A DNA stretch of 64,000 nucleotides, taken from assembly GCF_017591435.1 (NCBI RefSeq), contig NC_059295.1, positions 37,130,539-37,194,538 on the forward strand, written 5' to 3'. The notes under the pieces are model-generated. The model worked only from the letters and a program-made list of their open reading frames with translations, did no database searches and had not been told where the DNA came from. Made by a program: the position numbers and the translations under genes. Below, one piece after another: positions 20,793 to 34,068 of this stretch (its first letter is position 1; every line of letters starts with the position of its first letter). The stretch is from Portunus trituberculatus. Its lineage: Eukaryota; Arthropoda; Malacostraca; Decapoda; Portunidae.

Positions 20793-21430
20793 CAAAGTCG
20801 TGATAAGAAGACGAGACAAATAGTCAGGAAGCCACCTTTCTTGACTGAGGTAGCAAATGATAGATGAAATTTTCTCCAGTAGCTTATTTTACTTGTCAGG
20901 CGTCAACAGCTTGTAGTCCCTGAGCAACCCCGCTAACATTGAACATACAGAAGTTAACAGTAAACACCGGGGCACAATGAATTACTTTTCTTTTCGTGCG
21001 TAGAATATAACGTACTAATCAAAACAGCAACATTGATTATAATTGTAACAAAGAAAAAACAATAGTCACTGGAGAACTTCAGAATATAAATTAATAAATG
21101 GCACCATAAAAAGGTAACCGTTGTGAAGACACACGCATTTGTTTTGTATTTTACTTATTGTCTCAGATGTGTATTTTCTCAGTTTTACTATGCCATTAAG
21201 TTATGTGGCTCAATATTTTCCCCCTCACTTCCTCTAACCTCAGTGGTGGCAAGGAAACCAATTAGCTAAGGGTCATCAGCATTGAGTTCTGCAACACATC
21301 CAGGCGGCATCGTCTGCTGGCCGGTGCCTCGTTCGACGTTCAGTCACCCGCAGCTTCTGCCGTCAACATTGGCACACTTCACCGCCGAGGAAGGCACTCA
21401 CTTCTCCAGTACTTGTTTGTCAAGTAAGAT
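20793..21430. promoter_or_regulatory. Candidate bidirectional promoter region between COQ3 and MTX1
   Basis: On the - strand a strong donor TTTG|GTAAGTGA at 20793/20792 would end a COQ3 5' non-coding exon. On the + strand GTCAA|GTAAGA near 21422 could end an MTX1 5' non-coding exon that begins in the GC-richer stretch around 21285-21410. The first coding exons of both genes have acceptors upstream of their ATGs, so both need such exons. The distance between candidate exons is about 0.5 kb. No TATA box was convincingly placed. Confidence 0.4.
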
Positions 21431-22481
21431 AGGTTATTCATGTGTACCTCATGTTTTTCACTTTGACATACTTCATAAAAACTTTTTTAAGTCAGAAAGG
21501 ACTGACTAAACTGGTTTGTCTTATTTATTTATTATTATTATTATTATTATTTTTTTTTTAGTAAATCTGAAAGAGGCTCCCTAGTACATTCCGCTCTGAA
21601 GCTTCAGGTGAATTCATGTGTGTATTGGTCGCAGCGGCATTGATAAATATATCTTCTAGATAATAATAATGCGGCCGCGACCCCCACTCTGAAAAAAACA
21701 AACAAACAAGCAAGCTTGGGGAGGGGCGGTGTCGGGAATCGAGACTTATAGATGGGAAACGAGAAAACCAACAAATTATTGGTGTTGGAAAGTCTGTGGG
21801 AGTTTTTCACTTTTTTTTTTTTTTTTACCTGACCTATCTTAGCCATGGGGGCCTGTGGTCCCATGAACCCTATGCTGAGACATTGATCTTATCAAACATA
21901 AGTCTAACCTAACCTAATGATATACCTTAGAAATTAGCTTTGTCCCTTCCCACTTATGACCCCACCATTAAAAGACACTAAATAATCACCCATGGATGTC
22001 CTTAAGGTCAGTAACCCAGTCTAACCTCGTATAACATCACCCAATGTAACTGGCAGGAGAAACTGTTATAGTGTTATCTGTGTGGTAATCTCAGTCGAAG
22101 TTGTCACTGAAATACTCACCATATCGTAGTGTTCCCTCATTCTCTGGTTCTGTTTATTAGAGTTTAGTTCTTGTAAGAGTAAGTAAGGATGGGGAAACAC
22201 TGTCACTAGAGTTTCAGTCCATTTACAAGATACTCATATGGAGTCAAGACTGCCTGCCAAACAAGCCACACTCTCATACATTTACTTTAGAAAATGTGAC
22301 AAAAAAAAAGTGGTACAAGCAAGAAATTTGGCTTGCAATGTGATATTTGGAAAATATTATGTAGATTAGACTTTCTTTATCCATTTCTGTCTTGTGGATG
22401 AGGCTCAGAATTTATCATAAGCAAGGGAGAAACATTATTAGACATAATGATATCATCAGGTGAAGACTTATCATTTGACAG

Positions 22482-22591
22482 GTGGACCATATCACAGTTT
22501 GGACTGGACACAAGCTATGGAATTGATTGTGTGGGATGGTGAAGCACGCTTTGGCTTGCCATCTATGGATCTCAAGAGTCTCCAGATGATG
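22482..22591 (+). CDS. MTX1: MTX1 first coding exon (ATG at 22517)
   Basis: Acceptor TTTGACAG at 22481, 35 bp of 5' UTR, ATG at 22517, donor GATGATG|GTAAGA. Encodes residues 1-25. Confidence 0.88.
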
Positions 22592-25500
22592 GTAAGAGCA
22601 AAAAGACAGAAAGGTCTAGTAATAAATGTCAGTTTAAATAATGATTGCACTAACAAGCATACTTTTTTCTCACTTTAAAGATAGGTTTCTTTTCATGAAC
22701 AAAGAAATGCTTTTCATCAAAATTAAGGTTTCTTTTCATGAACAAAAAAATGCTTTTCATCAAATTTAGGCTACTTTCCATGTGGAGATAAAATTCTTTT
22801 CCATTGTTAAAAGAGAAAGAATGAATTCATTAAGAATTATTCAGAGTTGACTTACATCCATTCTGCAAAATGGCTCAAAGTTTTCAAGATATGTTGTCAG
22901 TGAGATGCATTGTCTAGATGTTAAATAAGTACTCGTATCATCATAATGGTCTTGTCATTCTGAGCAATTTGAACATTGAACTGCTGTAGTTATTCTCTTG
23001 AAATATTTCAGACATTTTGCAACCATACAGATGTGCAAGAAATTGTATCGCATGACATTACTAAATCCCTGAAATTATTTTAGTTACCTTATAGTCATTC
23101 TGATGTGATAGTAGTATTTGGCTGCTAATTGGAATGCACTCATGTATTCCTAAATATAAAACACTATTAATTTAAAAAAATGGGACTGATGATGTCAATC
23201 TTTAAAAGGTATCAGTTTATTTAAAACTAATTCATTTGTATTTTTCAGGCTTATATCAAGTTTTCTGGTGCACCAGTCACTATTATAAAATCAAGCAATC
23301 CCTTCAGGTCTCCAACAGGACGACTACCTGTGTTTAAATGTGCAGATGGAGCTTTCTCAGACTTTAATCAAGTTGCAACATTCCTTCGAAAACAGGTGAC
23401 ATGACCAAAGCCTTTCTGAAGTTTTTTATTGGTTTGTTATTATTGTTATTATTTTTTTTTTTTCAAAAGTGGAAAATAATGTGACTTTTTCTTCTTTTTC
23501 ATTCAATCATGTTAGAGCATAGCCTAATGAATGGCAGTTGTACATAGGGAAATTTCAATTAGCTATGCACTGTTTGCAATTAATGCTACACTGGTATGTA
23601 GAAGAAAAATTGAGATAGTTGGTCTGTGTCTGTGAGTAGGTAAGAGAGTGAATTGAGAGTAAGAGTAAAGTAGTAAAGTGTATGGGAGAAGATATCTTGT
23701 GATTAAATGAAGAACTACATTATCTAAATTGAAATAAGAAAATTAATGGAACTGACCATAGTCTACAAACCTGAATCTGATAGATTGAGAGTACAAGTCT
23801 TAATTGACTGGACTATAAGGTACCTCATGGCCAGTCTTGTTTTGGGTCATGTTTCAGCCTACCATAGCATTATAGTATCCTTCTGAGTTTTATGCTTATC
23901 TGAGGGCCATCATCCTCAAATTTAGTGTTGTCTTTGGAAGAAAGCAATTATGAAACTTGAGAAGGTATTGTACATACAGGTGATAGATGGATGAATATGG
24001 AGCAAATAGGTTTCATTATAAGTGTTTTTGTTCTGCCTGGAGTGATTATAGTGTGGTAGCTTTAGTAACTCTGGACATCAAAGAACTGTGTGTGTATGCA
24101 ACTAGTATTGGTTTAATTACAGGTGATACTTCAACAATAAATAAAGTATATTAATGTTGTGTTGATACATGATACATGTAGAAAAGGTTGCATGAGGAAG
24201 TTCAGTAATTATATAAAAAAAAAAGTTTTTTTTCTTGAATTTATTTTATTTGTCATATGTATTTTATTACCTAAGCAATAACTGTACTTACATATAATAT
24301 TTCAAGGTTTTTATGGGTTTTAGGGGGCAGTAGGGCACTTGCATACAAGTTTTAGATTGCATCCCTATTATTTCCATCGAATAATAATCTCTAGAATAAA
24401 GCAATGAAAAGTATATACCTATATTTTTTTATGAACTGAATCTTTTCTACATGTATCAAGTATTTACACACTACATTTTAACTCTACATTCATTACTAGA
24501 GTATCACCTGTTATTAAACCAATACAAGTTGCACACACACACAGCTTTTTGATTTTCTTATAGTCTGTCTATTCTAAAATGGCTCCTGGATTTAAAACAT
24601 ATTGTAGCGTATTGATAACATAATTGATTAGATGTGAAAAATACTTGTTTTCTGTTGATCAACGCACTTATTACAAAGATAGCTCATGGTTTTCCTCAAG
24701 ATCTGACAACCATGCATTCCCTGGGACATCATTCAGACCCAGACCCAGGAGCCATTTTAGAGTAGACAGACTATAGATACTAAAGCTACAGTCTCACTAT
24801 AACCACTCCAGGAAGAATATAAACACCTACTTAAAACACTTGCATTTTCAGGAACATTTCCCAATCATATATCGAGGAAGGGCTGTATCTTATGTTCTTA
24901 TGTATAAATCATGTGAGAAATGAAGTGATACATATTGGAGTATAGTTATCTGATTAAGCAGAACAGTGAATACCACAAAGAAAACAAATTATGTCAGTTT
25001 GGTAGCTTGAGTTGGTAGTCAATAAGTTATTTTCTTAATTACATGATTTAGAATTAATATCTGGTGTACATATTTGTTAATTTAGAATGATAATAATAAT
25101 TATTATATACTATATGTTTCAATTATTTTTCAGAATTTTAGCTGTGATTATGAACTCTCACCTAAGCAGTGTTCAGAAGTAGTAGCTTATGAACAATTAC
25201 TTTTGGAAAAGTTATATCCAGCACTTGTGTACCTCTGGTGAGTAATGAATATTACAGTGATACAACCTTTAGGTATGTGAATGTTTTTTTTATTTGATTG
25301 TCCACAGATTTGAAAACTATGGATTTACATAATTGAAAAAAATAAGTAGAATTTATGAAGTGTTGGGTTATTTATTATATGTACTATTTGTACTGCAGCA
25401 CAATGACCATCGCTAGTAAAAAAGAATATTGTGCACTTTTATTTGTTTTATTTTACTTATGTCATTTATCATTATGATTTGTTTATTTATTTATTTATTT

Positions 25501-28500
25501 GATATTTATTTATTTTTTATTAAAGGAACATTGAAGAAAATACACTGGAAATTGCATGACATGGTGATACCCAGTAGAGACAGGACTATTGTATGTTCAA
25601 AGGCAGCTTTGTCCTGGAAATTTTCAGTGCCATTGCTTGCCATCATTGATATGATTTATTCTGATTCAAGAAATGAGGTTTTTGTCTCAGCCATATCTTG
25701 TGTCATCTTTACGTTCATTCCACACTGTTTATATTCTGCCAACCAGTGATATCGAGCTGAAGACGTGCTCACTGCTGTTACTTTTTTCTTATTTTCCAAG
25801 TGGTGAGAGGGATTTCAAGGCAGTGTAATTCCTACCGTTATCTAGTTGAATTTAATTTTTGTGAAAACATTAATCTTGCTATCCAAAATGATAGTATGAT
25901 GTGCTTTTCATAATGAAATTGTTTGTTCTGCTGTTTTTATGAACCAAGTTGAAGAATTGTTATAACTTACCTTAATTTCTATTTTTACATATGCTAAACC
26001 ATTGTATCCTCATTAATATTTCATTAATATTTTTACACTCAAAATTTTGAACAATATAACTATTATCTAAGTGTTGTTGCAGATCTATAGTATTCTGTAT
26101 ACATAAATAAAAAAAATAATTGTTTTTCCAGGTGGGTTGAACCAAAGAGCTACTATGATGTGATCCATAAATGGTATTTCAGTTCAATGCCATTCCCTCA
26201 CAAGCTGTGGTACCCCAGGAAGTACCATCAAGGGTATTGTGACCTCATTAATAGCATGTTTGATGATCCTGATGACAATCAATTGGTAGAAACAGAGGTG
26301 AGAACAATGATTTTGCTTTGTTGGCTCTGTAAATTTGTGTGGAAATCCTGTTTTAGAATAATGAGGTATTTAGTGCTGCAGATCAGGCTTGGGTTCAAGT
26401 ACATTTTTTTGTACTCGAGTCCAAGTACGATTACGTGATGATGCCACGAGTACAAGTACAAATACAAGTACTCAGTTTTACAGCTGTACTCGAGTACAAG
26501 TACAAGTACTTTTGTACTGTACTTGAATCCAAGTTTTTGACAAGTAGCAACATCTTTTTCCCCTGGGTGCCATCACTGGTCTCATGTGGCCTGTCACCAG
26601 TGACTCACCACCTCATCCCAGCCCTCTAGAGCCCCTGTGTCACCTGACTCCCCAAAGCTTAGGACACACCTTTGTTAATCCCCCACCCTGACCTCACCAC
26701 CACCCACCTGGTCGTCAAACACCTCAATACAGTTTTGTTTGTTGGCGCAAGTACTCGAAAAATTCTCGAGTACTTGGACTCTGGAGCTCGAATACAAGTA
26801 CAAGTACAAGTACAGAGGAATTTTTAAGCCCGAGTCCGAGTACAAGTACGAGTACATGAAATTGTGTACTTAAGTACGAGTATGAGTATGAGTACATGTA
26901 CTTGGACCCAAGCCTGCTGCAGATGAGCATGGATAACATAATTCTAATGACGCAGTTCTTCATTATTTACGCAACTACTGTATTATGTAATTTAGGAGAT
27001 CAGCATATCATCTTCTAGCTCTATATTGTTGTAATAAGAATGGAATAGAGAATTAATGATTAGAGAATTACATAATTACATCTTGAAAAGAAGTGCAAGA
27101 AAGTAGGAGCAATGAAAACTGGGAAACATGTAGGGTTGGCTAAATAATTAGTAGTGTTGTAAGAATAGCAGTTTGACTTGTTTAGTAATTGGTATGATAT
27201 CGGTCATATGTGGTATGGCATTGAGAAACGATGCGTGACTATATGATGAGTATAGTTAATAAAAGATATGGATGCTTTTCTACATCTCTGAGTCTTGACT
27301 CTATGTTTTCAGTTACATAAGCAAGCTCAAGAGTGTTTGACAATGTTGTCAAATCGCCTTGGTGACAGAGAATACTTCTTTGGCCGTTCCCCTTCCACAC
27401 TTGATGCAGTTATATTTTCTTACTTGGCTTTGCTTCTTAAAGTAAGTATATTTCAGAGAAAATTTCATTGAAAATTTGAATATTTTTCTGTGGTATCAAA
27501 ATCTGATGCTTTCAGCTAGTACACCATTACTGTGATAGTGACATAGGTAACAAATATTTCTTGCATGGGAATACTTTTCTTGTTCACAAATTGGTGAATT
27601 TTAATGGTAGATATGTTGCATTTACAGCAAGTTCACTAAGCATGAGAGTTGCAACACTTTAGCAGCATAGTTGCCATTCAGAAATTTACAGCAGTCACAA
27701 GTCTCCATCAAAATTTGCTAATGTATGAACAGAGCTTAATAGTAGGAACTTTCATTGTTATAAGCTTGTATATTCTTAATGATGTGATGATGATATTGAT
27801 AAACATGTATCAACAAATTGAACAATATGCAAGATTATTTATACAAGGTTGCCATCATTACCATACATCTGGATACCAGAACATTCACAATGCTTCTTCC
27901 ATGAATGTCATTATTTTTAAATCTTACTCGGATCTTTCACTTTTCTTCTTATCAATTATGATTTTTTAAGGGGGGCGTCTGGGGGGGTATTTTTGATGAA
28001 TATATTTTAATTCCTCGAAATTCACTTTATGGGCTCATCATTCCCGGGATACCATGGGGTGTCATGTGGCAAGGTTCGTTTTTTTTAAACTTACGAAGTT
28101 TCCATCATCAAAGAAGAATGCGTGAACCATGTCAGCAAGAGAATGGGTGCCAGACTAAGAAAACTGAAGAAAGAAGAATATGAAGTCATCATGACCAAGA
28201 CAGGAAAGAAAATGAAAAGAAGCATTCTAGGGGGAGCAGACATGCGCACTGATGATGTCATAGATAAATTGTCTTCATACTATGGCAAGGCCATCAGAGA
28301 CCATGCTCAAGGAACTGTACGAGCCATGCAACATGCAATATGGGCCACATATTACCATCTGACATCCAACAACAAGGAACATTACCATCAATTTTGCCCA
28401 AAAGGAGAGGACTCTTGGTGTTTCTACCATAGAGCAACTGCACTGCAACTTCCAGAGGAAGCAAAAGACAATGAGAAGAAGAGACTCTACCTTGCCAAAA

Positions 28501-31500
28501 TTCCCAAGGAGAAGCTGCAGTACATCAAGTCTGTGTACAAAGACATTGCAAATCCAAACCTTCTCAAGAGGTGCCTGAAGGATGCTACACAAAACCCTAA
28601 TGAATCCATCCATGCAAAGGTTTGGAATAGGTGCAGCAAAGCAAAATTTTGTGGCCACACGAGACTTCTCTTCATAGTCAAACATACAGCTGTTGAACAT
28701 AACTTTGGGTATGAAGGAGCAAATATCATTTCACATCTCCTTGGGACTGACACAAGATTGCATGAAACAATGAAGTTTTTGGACCAAGAAAGAGCCAGGC
28801 ATGCAACACCAAAGTTGAAGAAGAAGGCACTGCAAAAGAAAGATGACTCTTATCAGGCTGGAGAGTACTAAGATAAAATCTGGCTACATTGAGGAAGGTG
28901 GTGCCTTCTGATACCCTCACCATTGAGTGAATAGTACCTTTTTAAAAGGGGGACCAGATGCCTTATCCTACTCCAGGAAGTGCTCTAGTTATAAGGAACA
29001 TTGTGTGAAAATTTCATGCCAATCTAAGCAGTACAAAGGACAGGACACTGAAAAAAGTGATAATAATCTTTAGGAGCGATTTTCTCAAAGTAGTTTTTAA
29101 CACTTCAAAAAATTTCAGAAAATCAACAAAAAATCCAATTGTCCTATGTAAGGTATCAATAAAAAGTATAACTAAATATCGATTTTTGCTACTTATGGAA
29201 TTTCGATACTATGAAAAAAACATAGTTAAAAAAAAGTGAAAAAAATAGTGGAAAAAAATTTCATAAGTTGCAAATGAAGATATATGCACAAAGCTTCTTT
29301 GGTATTTTTTTAAAGATGATTGGCAAAAAAATAAAGGCTGTGAAACAAAGAAAAATATTCACTTTTTGAAAGATTCTTTCAGTATCCCCTTAAATTTCAC
29401 CCTAATTTCATGAAATTCAGGGAATTTCATGTTAACAACTACAAACAACATACTTAAATTTCAATGCCAAAGGAATTACAGGAGGCCCAGGAGGCTACCC
29501 CCCAGATGCTTCCCTTAAAGCATCTTCCTCTTCACATGTTCATCATTTAACCCATAAAGGAGAGTGGCATAACTGCATCCTGCCATCATCCAAGCAGGAG
29601 AGAATTCCCACCACCTGCCCTTTAGTGATTAAAGAGACGTGTTTTCTGTTATCATATTGTTTGTATTTCCACCAGAATTGTGACAATTCAAAGCTTTGAA
29701 AATTTTCACTGTTAGTGAACAAATTTTATTCTTGAAATGAAAAATAGTGTTTCTGCAGGTGGACTTGAAAGTACCAGTTCTACAAAATCATATCAAAGCA
29801 TGTCCAAACTTGTCACGGTATGTCTCCAAGACCATTCAGCGTTTCTTCCCATCAGGTAAGAGTTAGAAAACTGCACATAATTTGTTGTATTTCATTTAGA
29901 AAGATCAGAAAGATTTGTAGTTCTTTGTTCTTATTTATATAGTGATCCAATAAACTTATTTTAGTTTTTCATTGCCATTCTTCTTGAATTTAGTTTCTTG
30001 ACTCATTCAGTATGGAAGCAATATACCCAATACTTAGTATGCAGTCAACTAATGGATACTAAGTCTCAGTTATGGATACATTTATTGCACTAGTTTTTTT
30101 TTTTTTTCTTTTATCATGATTTTTATCATGTGTTTAAAAGTAATTTATTCTTCCATTCCTAATTCAAGATCATATATGTAGAGTACTTGGTACCTTGTAT
30201 TACTGTTAGGATATAAAATTAGGAATACCTGAAGAAGAATGAAAATTGGTAATTGCTGGAAAGTATGCAGAAAAAAAAAGTTGAGCATGAAACAAACAGA
30301 AATGGGATAACAACAAAATGAAAAGGAATATAAATGAATATATTAATGTAATAATAGAAATAAAGTCAGGGACTGTCACCTCAGTGGCCTCCTTATTTTT
30401 TTCAGTCAGTATTTTTGTTGCCCTTGAATGGTTCCATCTTACATAAAGAAAAAAATAATGAATGAATAAATTCAAAGTGAAATAAGAAATTACTTGAAGT
30501 AAAGAACAGGCAATAAAGATAATTATGAGACATTCACAGCTCTCAACATGTCCAAGTAAGGCAGTGATCGTTTGTTATAAGTGGTTGATGAAGCAGTATT
30601 GATAGTGAAGAAACTTTTTGGTCTGAATAAGGAGAGATGAACTTATTTTCATACACTGTGGTCTTTGCCCCTTGACAATGATTCACAGTGTGTGCTTGAA
30701 GTTTTTTGAAAAGGGTCCTGCTTTCTTGTAGAAATGTTTGTGTCATTTTGTTTACAACTTTCATGTTTGTTACTATACACAGCAGTACTTTGGTATATGT
30801 CCACTGTGATATGTGACTTTTGTTTGGAATACCACTTGCACGCTAGAACTTGCATGAGTTAAAATTGAGTCATGACACTGAGCAGTGTTGGTAGTTTTTA
30901 AAATTTATTTCATCTAATTGCTTTTGGGTTTACCGTATTTGATGGCATACAAAGTGCAACTTTTTCATGAGTAGCTAAAAAATCATCCTGTATCTTACAA
31001 ATGTAAAGCCTTTTGTAGATTTAATTTTGAAATTTCCTTTACCAATGCATCCAAAGACTTACATCTCTATTATAGGCAAGGGTGCTATATCATATTTTTC
31101 AGCTACAATGTGATGTAAGAAAATGTTGAAAGTAAAAATACGTCCCTGTTCAGTGTGATGTGCCAAGTGTGTTGTCAACATCTCAGCAACTAGGCTGTGT
31201 TCTTTGCTACTACCTCCTTAATCATGTAGGATATTTTTACTATTTTGATTACTTGCTTTTTGTTCAGTTGTACCAGTAGCTTGCTTTTAACATTACATGC
31301 TTAAATACATAAAAAAAGCAAATCTTGGTAACAAATGAGTAGCCTACATGTTAATACAGTTTATCTGTTCTAACTTTGGAGGTGCAAACAGTGGCTAGTG
31401 TTTGATCAAGTTGCTGGATATTGATAATTTTGTGCAGCATAACAGAGCAGGAAATTCAAATAAGGTGTATATGCCTTTTATCAAGTGTAGAGGGTCTGAT

Positions 31501-31919
31501 CTCATTTTCAAACACTGTGATAGAATACTTGTTGGAGTGATCTTTTTTTCTATAGTTTATGTATTATCATTATTATTATTAGGTTAATTAAGTTATGACA
31601 AGAAAGGAAGTAAACATGCAGTATTTTCTGTATACTTCAACATGGTATGATCACAATTAATTGTATAATTTCCATTAAGACTTGCGTGCTGAGGAACAAG
31701 CAAAAAGAAGTAAGTAACACATGTATTTTAATGGTTAGTCAAATGTATGATTTTATTTCTTATCTCCTGTGATTAGGGAATGAATGACCTGGTCATGTAT
31801 TTTAGAATGAGATGGGAAAATACAGTCACCTTATGCATTGTGAAATAATGAAAAGAAAGAGTAAGGGAAATGGAAACCACTTCCTTTGTATATTTACTCC
31901 CACAGTTAGATGAGACAGG

Positions 31920-31958
<39 letters not shown>

Positions 31959-32001
31959 GCGGACTTGTATGCTGTTTGTGGATGGGGAAGGGATGGATTT
32001 T

Positions 32002-32085
<84 letters not shown>

Positions 32086-34029
32086 GTAAAATAGAGAAAC
32101 AACTGATGACAAAATATTGGATAATACATCATTACATGACCATGATCTTGCAGGTACATACAAGTAAGCAGCTGAAAAAATAGTGTCATTTGTTTTATGG
32201 AGAGACAGAGAGAGAGAGGAGGGAGTGGTACTGCTAACTAATGATTTTTATCAAGTTATTAATTTCCAAATGGGCACATGATTTTAGCAGAAAGTTTGGG
32301 TTAGTGCAGACAGTTCAGGAAAGAGTTTTCTGAGAACTGTATACATACCTATTCTCTTGATGTCAGTCTATATTAAATCAACTAAACAAGTTCAGGTCTA
32401 GCTTGTCAGTGGAATGGAACATACGTATTTTAGAAAATGCTTCTCATTGATCTCAACAACTTATATGAATTTCTTTATAAAATTTGGAATACGTAGTTGC
32501 TAATTTCTGGCCATAAATGAAAAGAAAGTTATAATAAAGGAAAATTTTCTGTCCTTCCATGCTCCTCTGATGGAACCAAATCTTTACTCACTCAGAGGCC
32601 CACAGGAGTACTGACAGCCGAGATTCTCCACCGAAGGATGATGTTCCAAACAAAGGAAGAAACTTACTCTTGTCTGGCCTTGTAGCATTCTCTGCTATGT
32701 TTGGATATGCCATAGCTGCAGGCCTAGTACAGGTATTAGATTTTATTCATTTCACTTATATCATTAAATACAGTGTAGTATATTTTATTAACTGTGTACG
32801 GTATATGGAAAATTGACTAAATATGAATGTAGAATTAGGAAAAAGTAGTGGACGCCATGATGTTATTGTCATCATTTAGTAAGTTAAAAGTGTGAAAGCA
32901 GTTTAGCTAAAGCTGTGGATGACATATGTACAGTGTAATGCAACAAGTTTTGAGGTATCTTGATTTTGCAGTAATGCCTAAAAACTAAGTTCCAGACATC
33001 TGCTTATCTGTAGTTTCAAAGAGCTTAATTGCTTAATTATTTTGAAGTAAAATAATGTGTTTCAAAATTTTCCTATAGTTGTAATGATATTTGTTATTGG
33101 AGTGGGATCTTGAGGAACCAGCTTTCATTGAAAAGGTAACCAATTTTCATATAGTAATAATCCATAAATATGTCCATATGAGGAAATACCAGGTTAGTAA
33201 ATAATTGTGGTCTAGAGGGCCATGAAAAAAATAAGGTTAAATCGACTTTAGAGATAGTAGAGGGTAGTTGAATGAAACCAGCTAGAAAATGTTTGGCTTA
33301 GTTTTAGCAATTATAAAAGCCCAGTATCATACATTTTGCAATGGGTTGTGCTTAACAAATAACCTCAAATCCAAACAAAAGATAAACTAAAACAGCTTAT
33401 GAAACCAAGTGAGAAATGTTGAGAATGGTTAAGCAGTTGTAGTGGTGGTGTATGTCCATCAGATGCTGCCATACCCCAAAATTGAGCAAGATCAACCCAA
33501 GAGATGATCAGATTAAATAATTAAAATTAGAAAATATTCTAAATAATTCCAGGCATCATGAATGGTCAGTAATATTGGCCTATGTGAAACTTAGTAAACA
33601 AAGCATGGAAGTATTTTACATATTTGATGCAACTTAGTATGGAACTTCAGTGGGGCAAAACACTCATTAAGAAAAAAAAAAAATTCTTAGATACAAGTTT
33701 CTAAGAATGACTGGTCTGAAGACCAGTGTTGGAAGAGTCATCACACTGATCAAATATTAAATCCACTATAAATAAAATAATTGCTGTGTTATAGTTCTCT
33801 CCTCGTCTAATAGAAAAGTGCAAGCAATATCAGTTATTTCATGCTGCTCTACATCAGCATTCTTCAGCTTCAATAGCATGTGTTCCTCACCTGACATGAT
33901 GTGGTCCGTTCAGGATAAAGTTCATTGCCAGCATGGATGCATATAGATATAGCTTCTGCTGTTTTCATTGTGCTGAAATCAGTCTCTAGCATTGAAGCAT
34001 ACTTGCCACATTTTTCTCAAGTACTTATT

Positions 34030-34068
<39 letters not shown>

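Noticed and set aside
28122..28871. A novel host gene or an extra MTX1 exon
   Set aside because: It is bounded by inverted repeats, matches a transposon protein family, and MTX1 joins in frame without it (27441 to 29759).
30932..31000. Transposon terminus TACCGTATTTGATGGCATAC, similar to 63520-63560
   Set aside because: Resembles a known type of terminal repeat, but boundaries and partner ends could not be placed.
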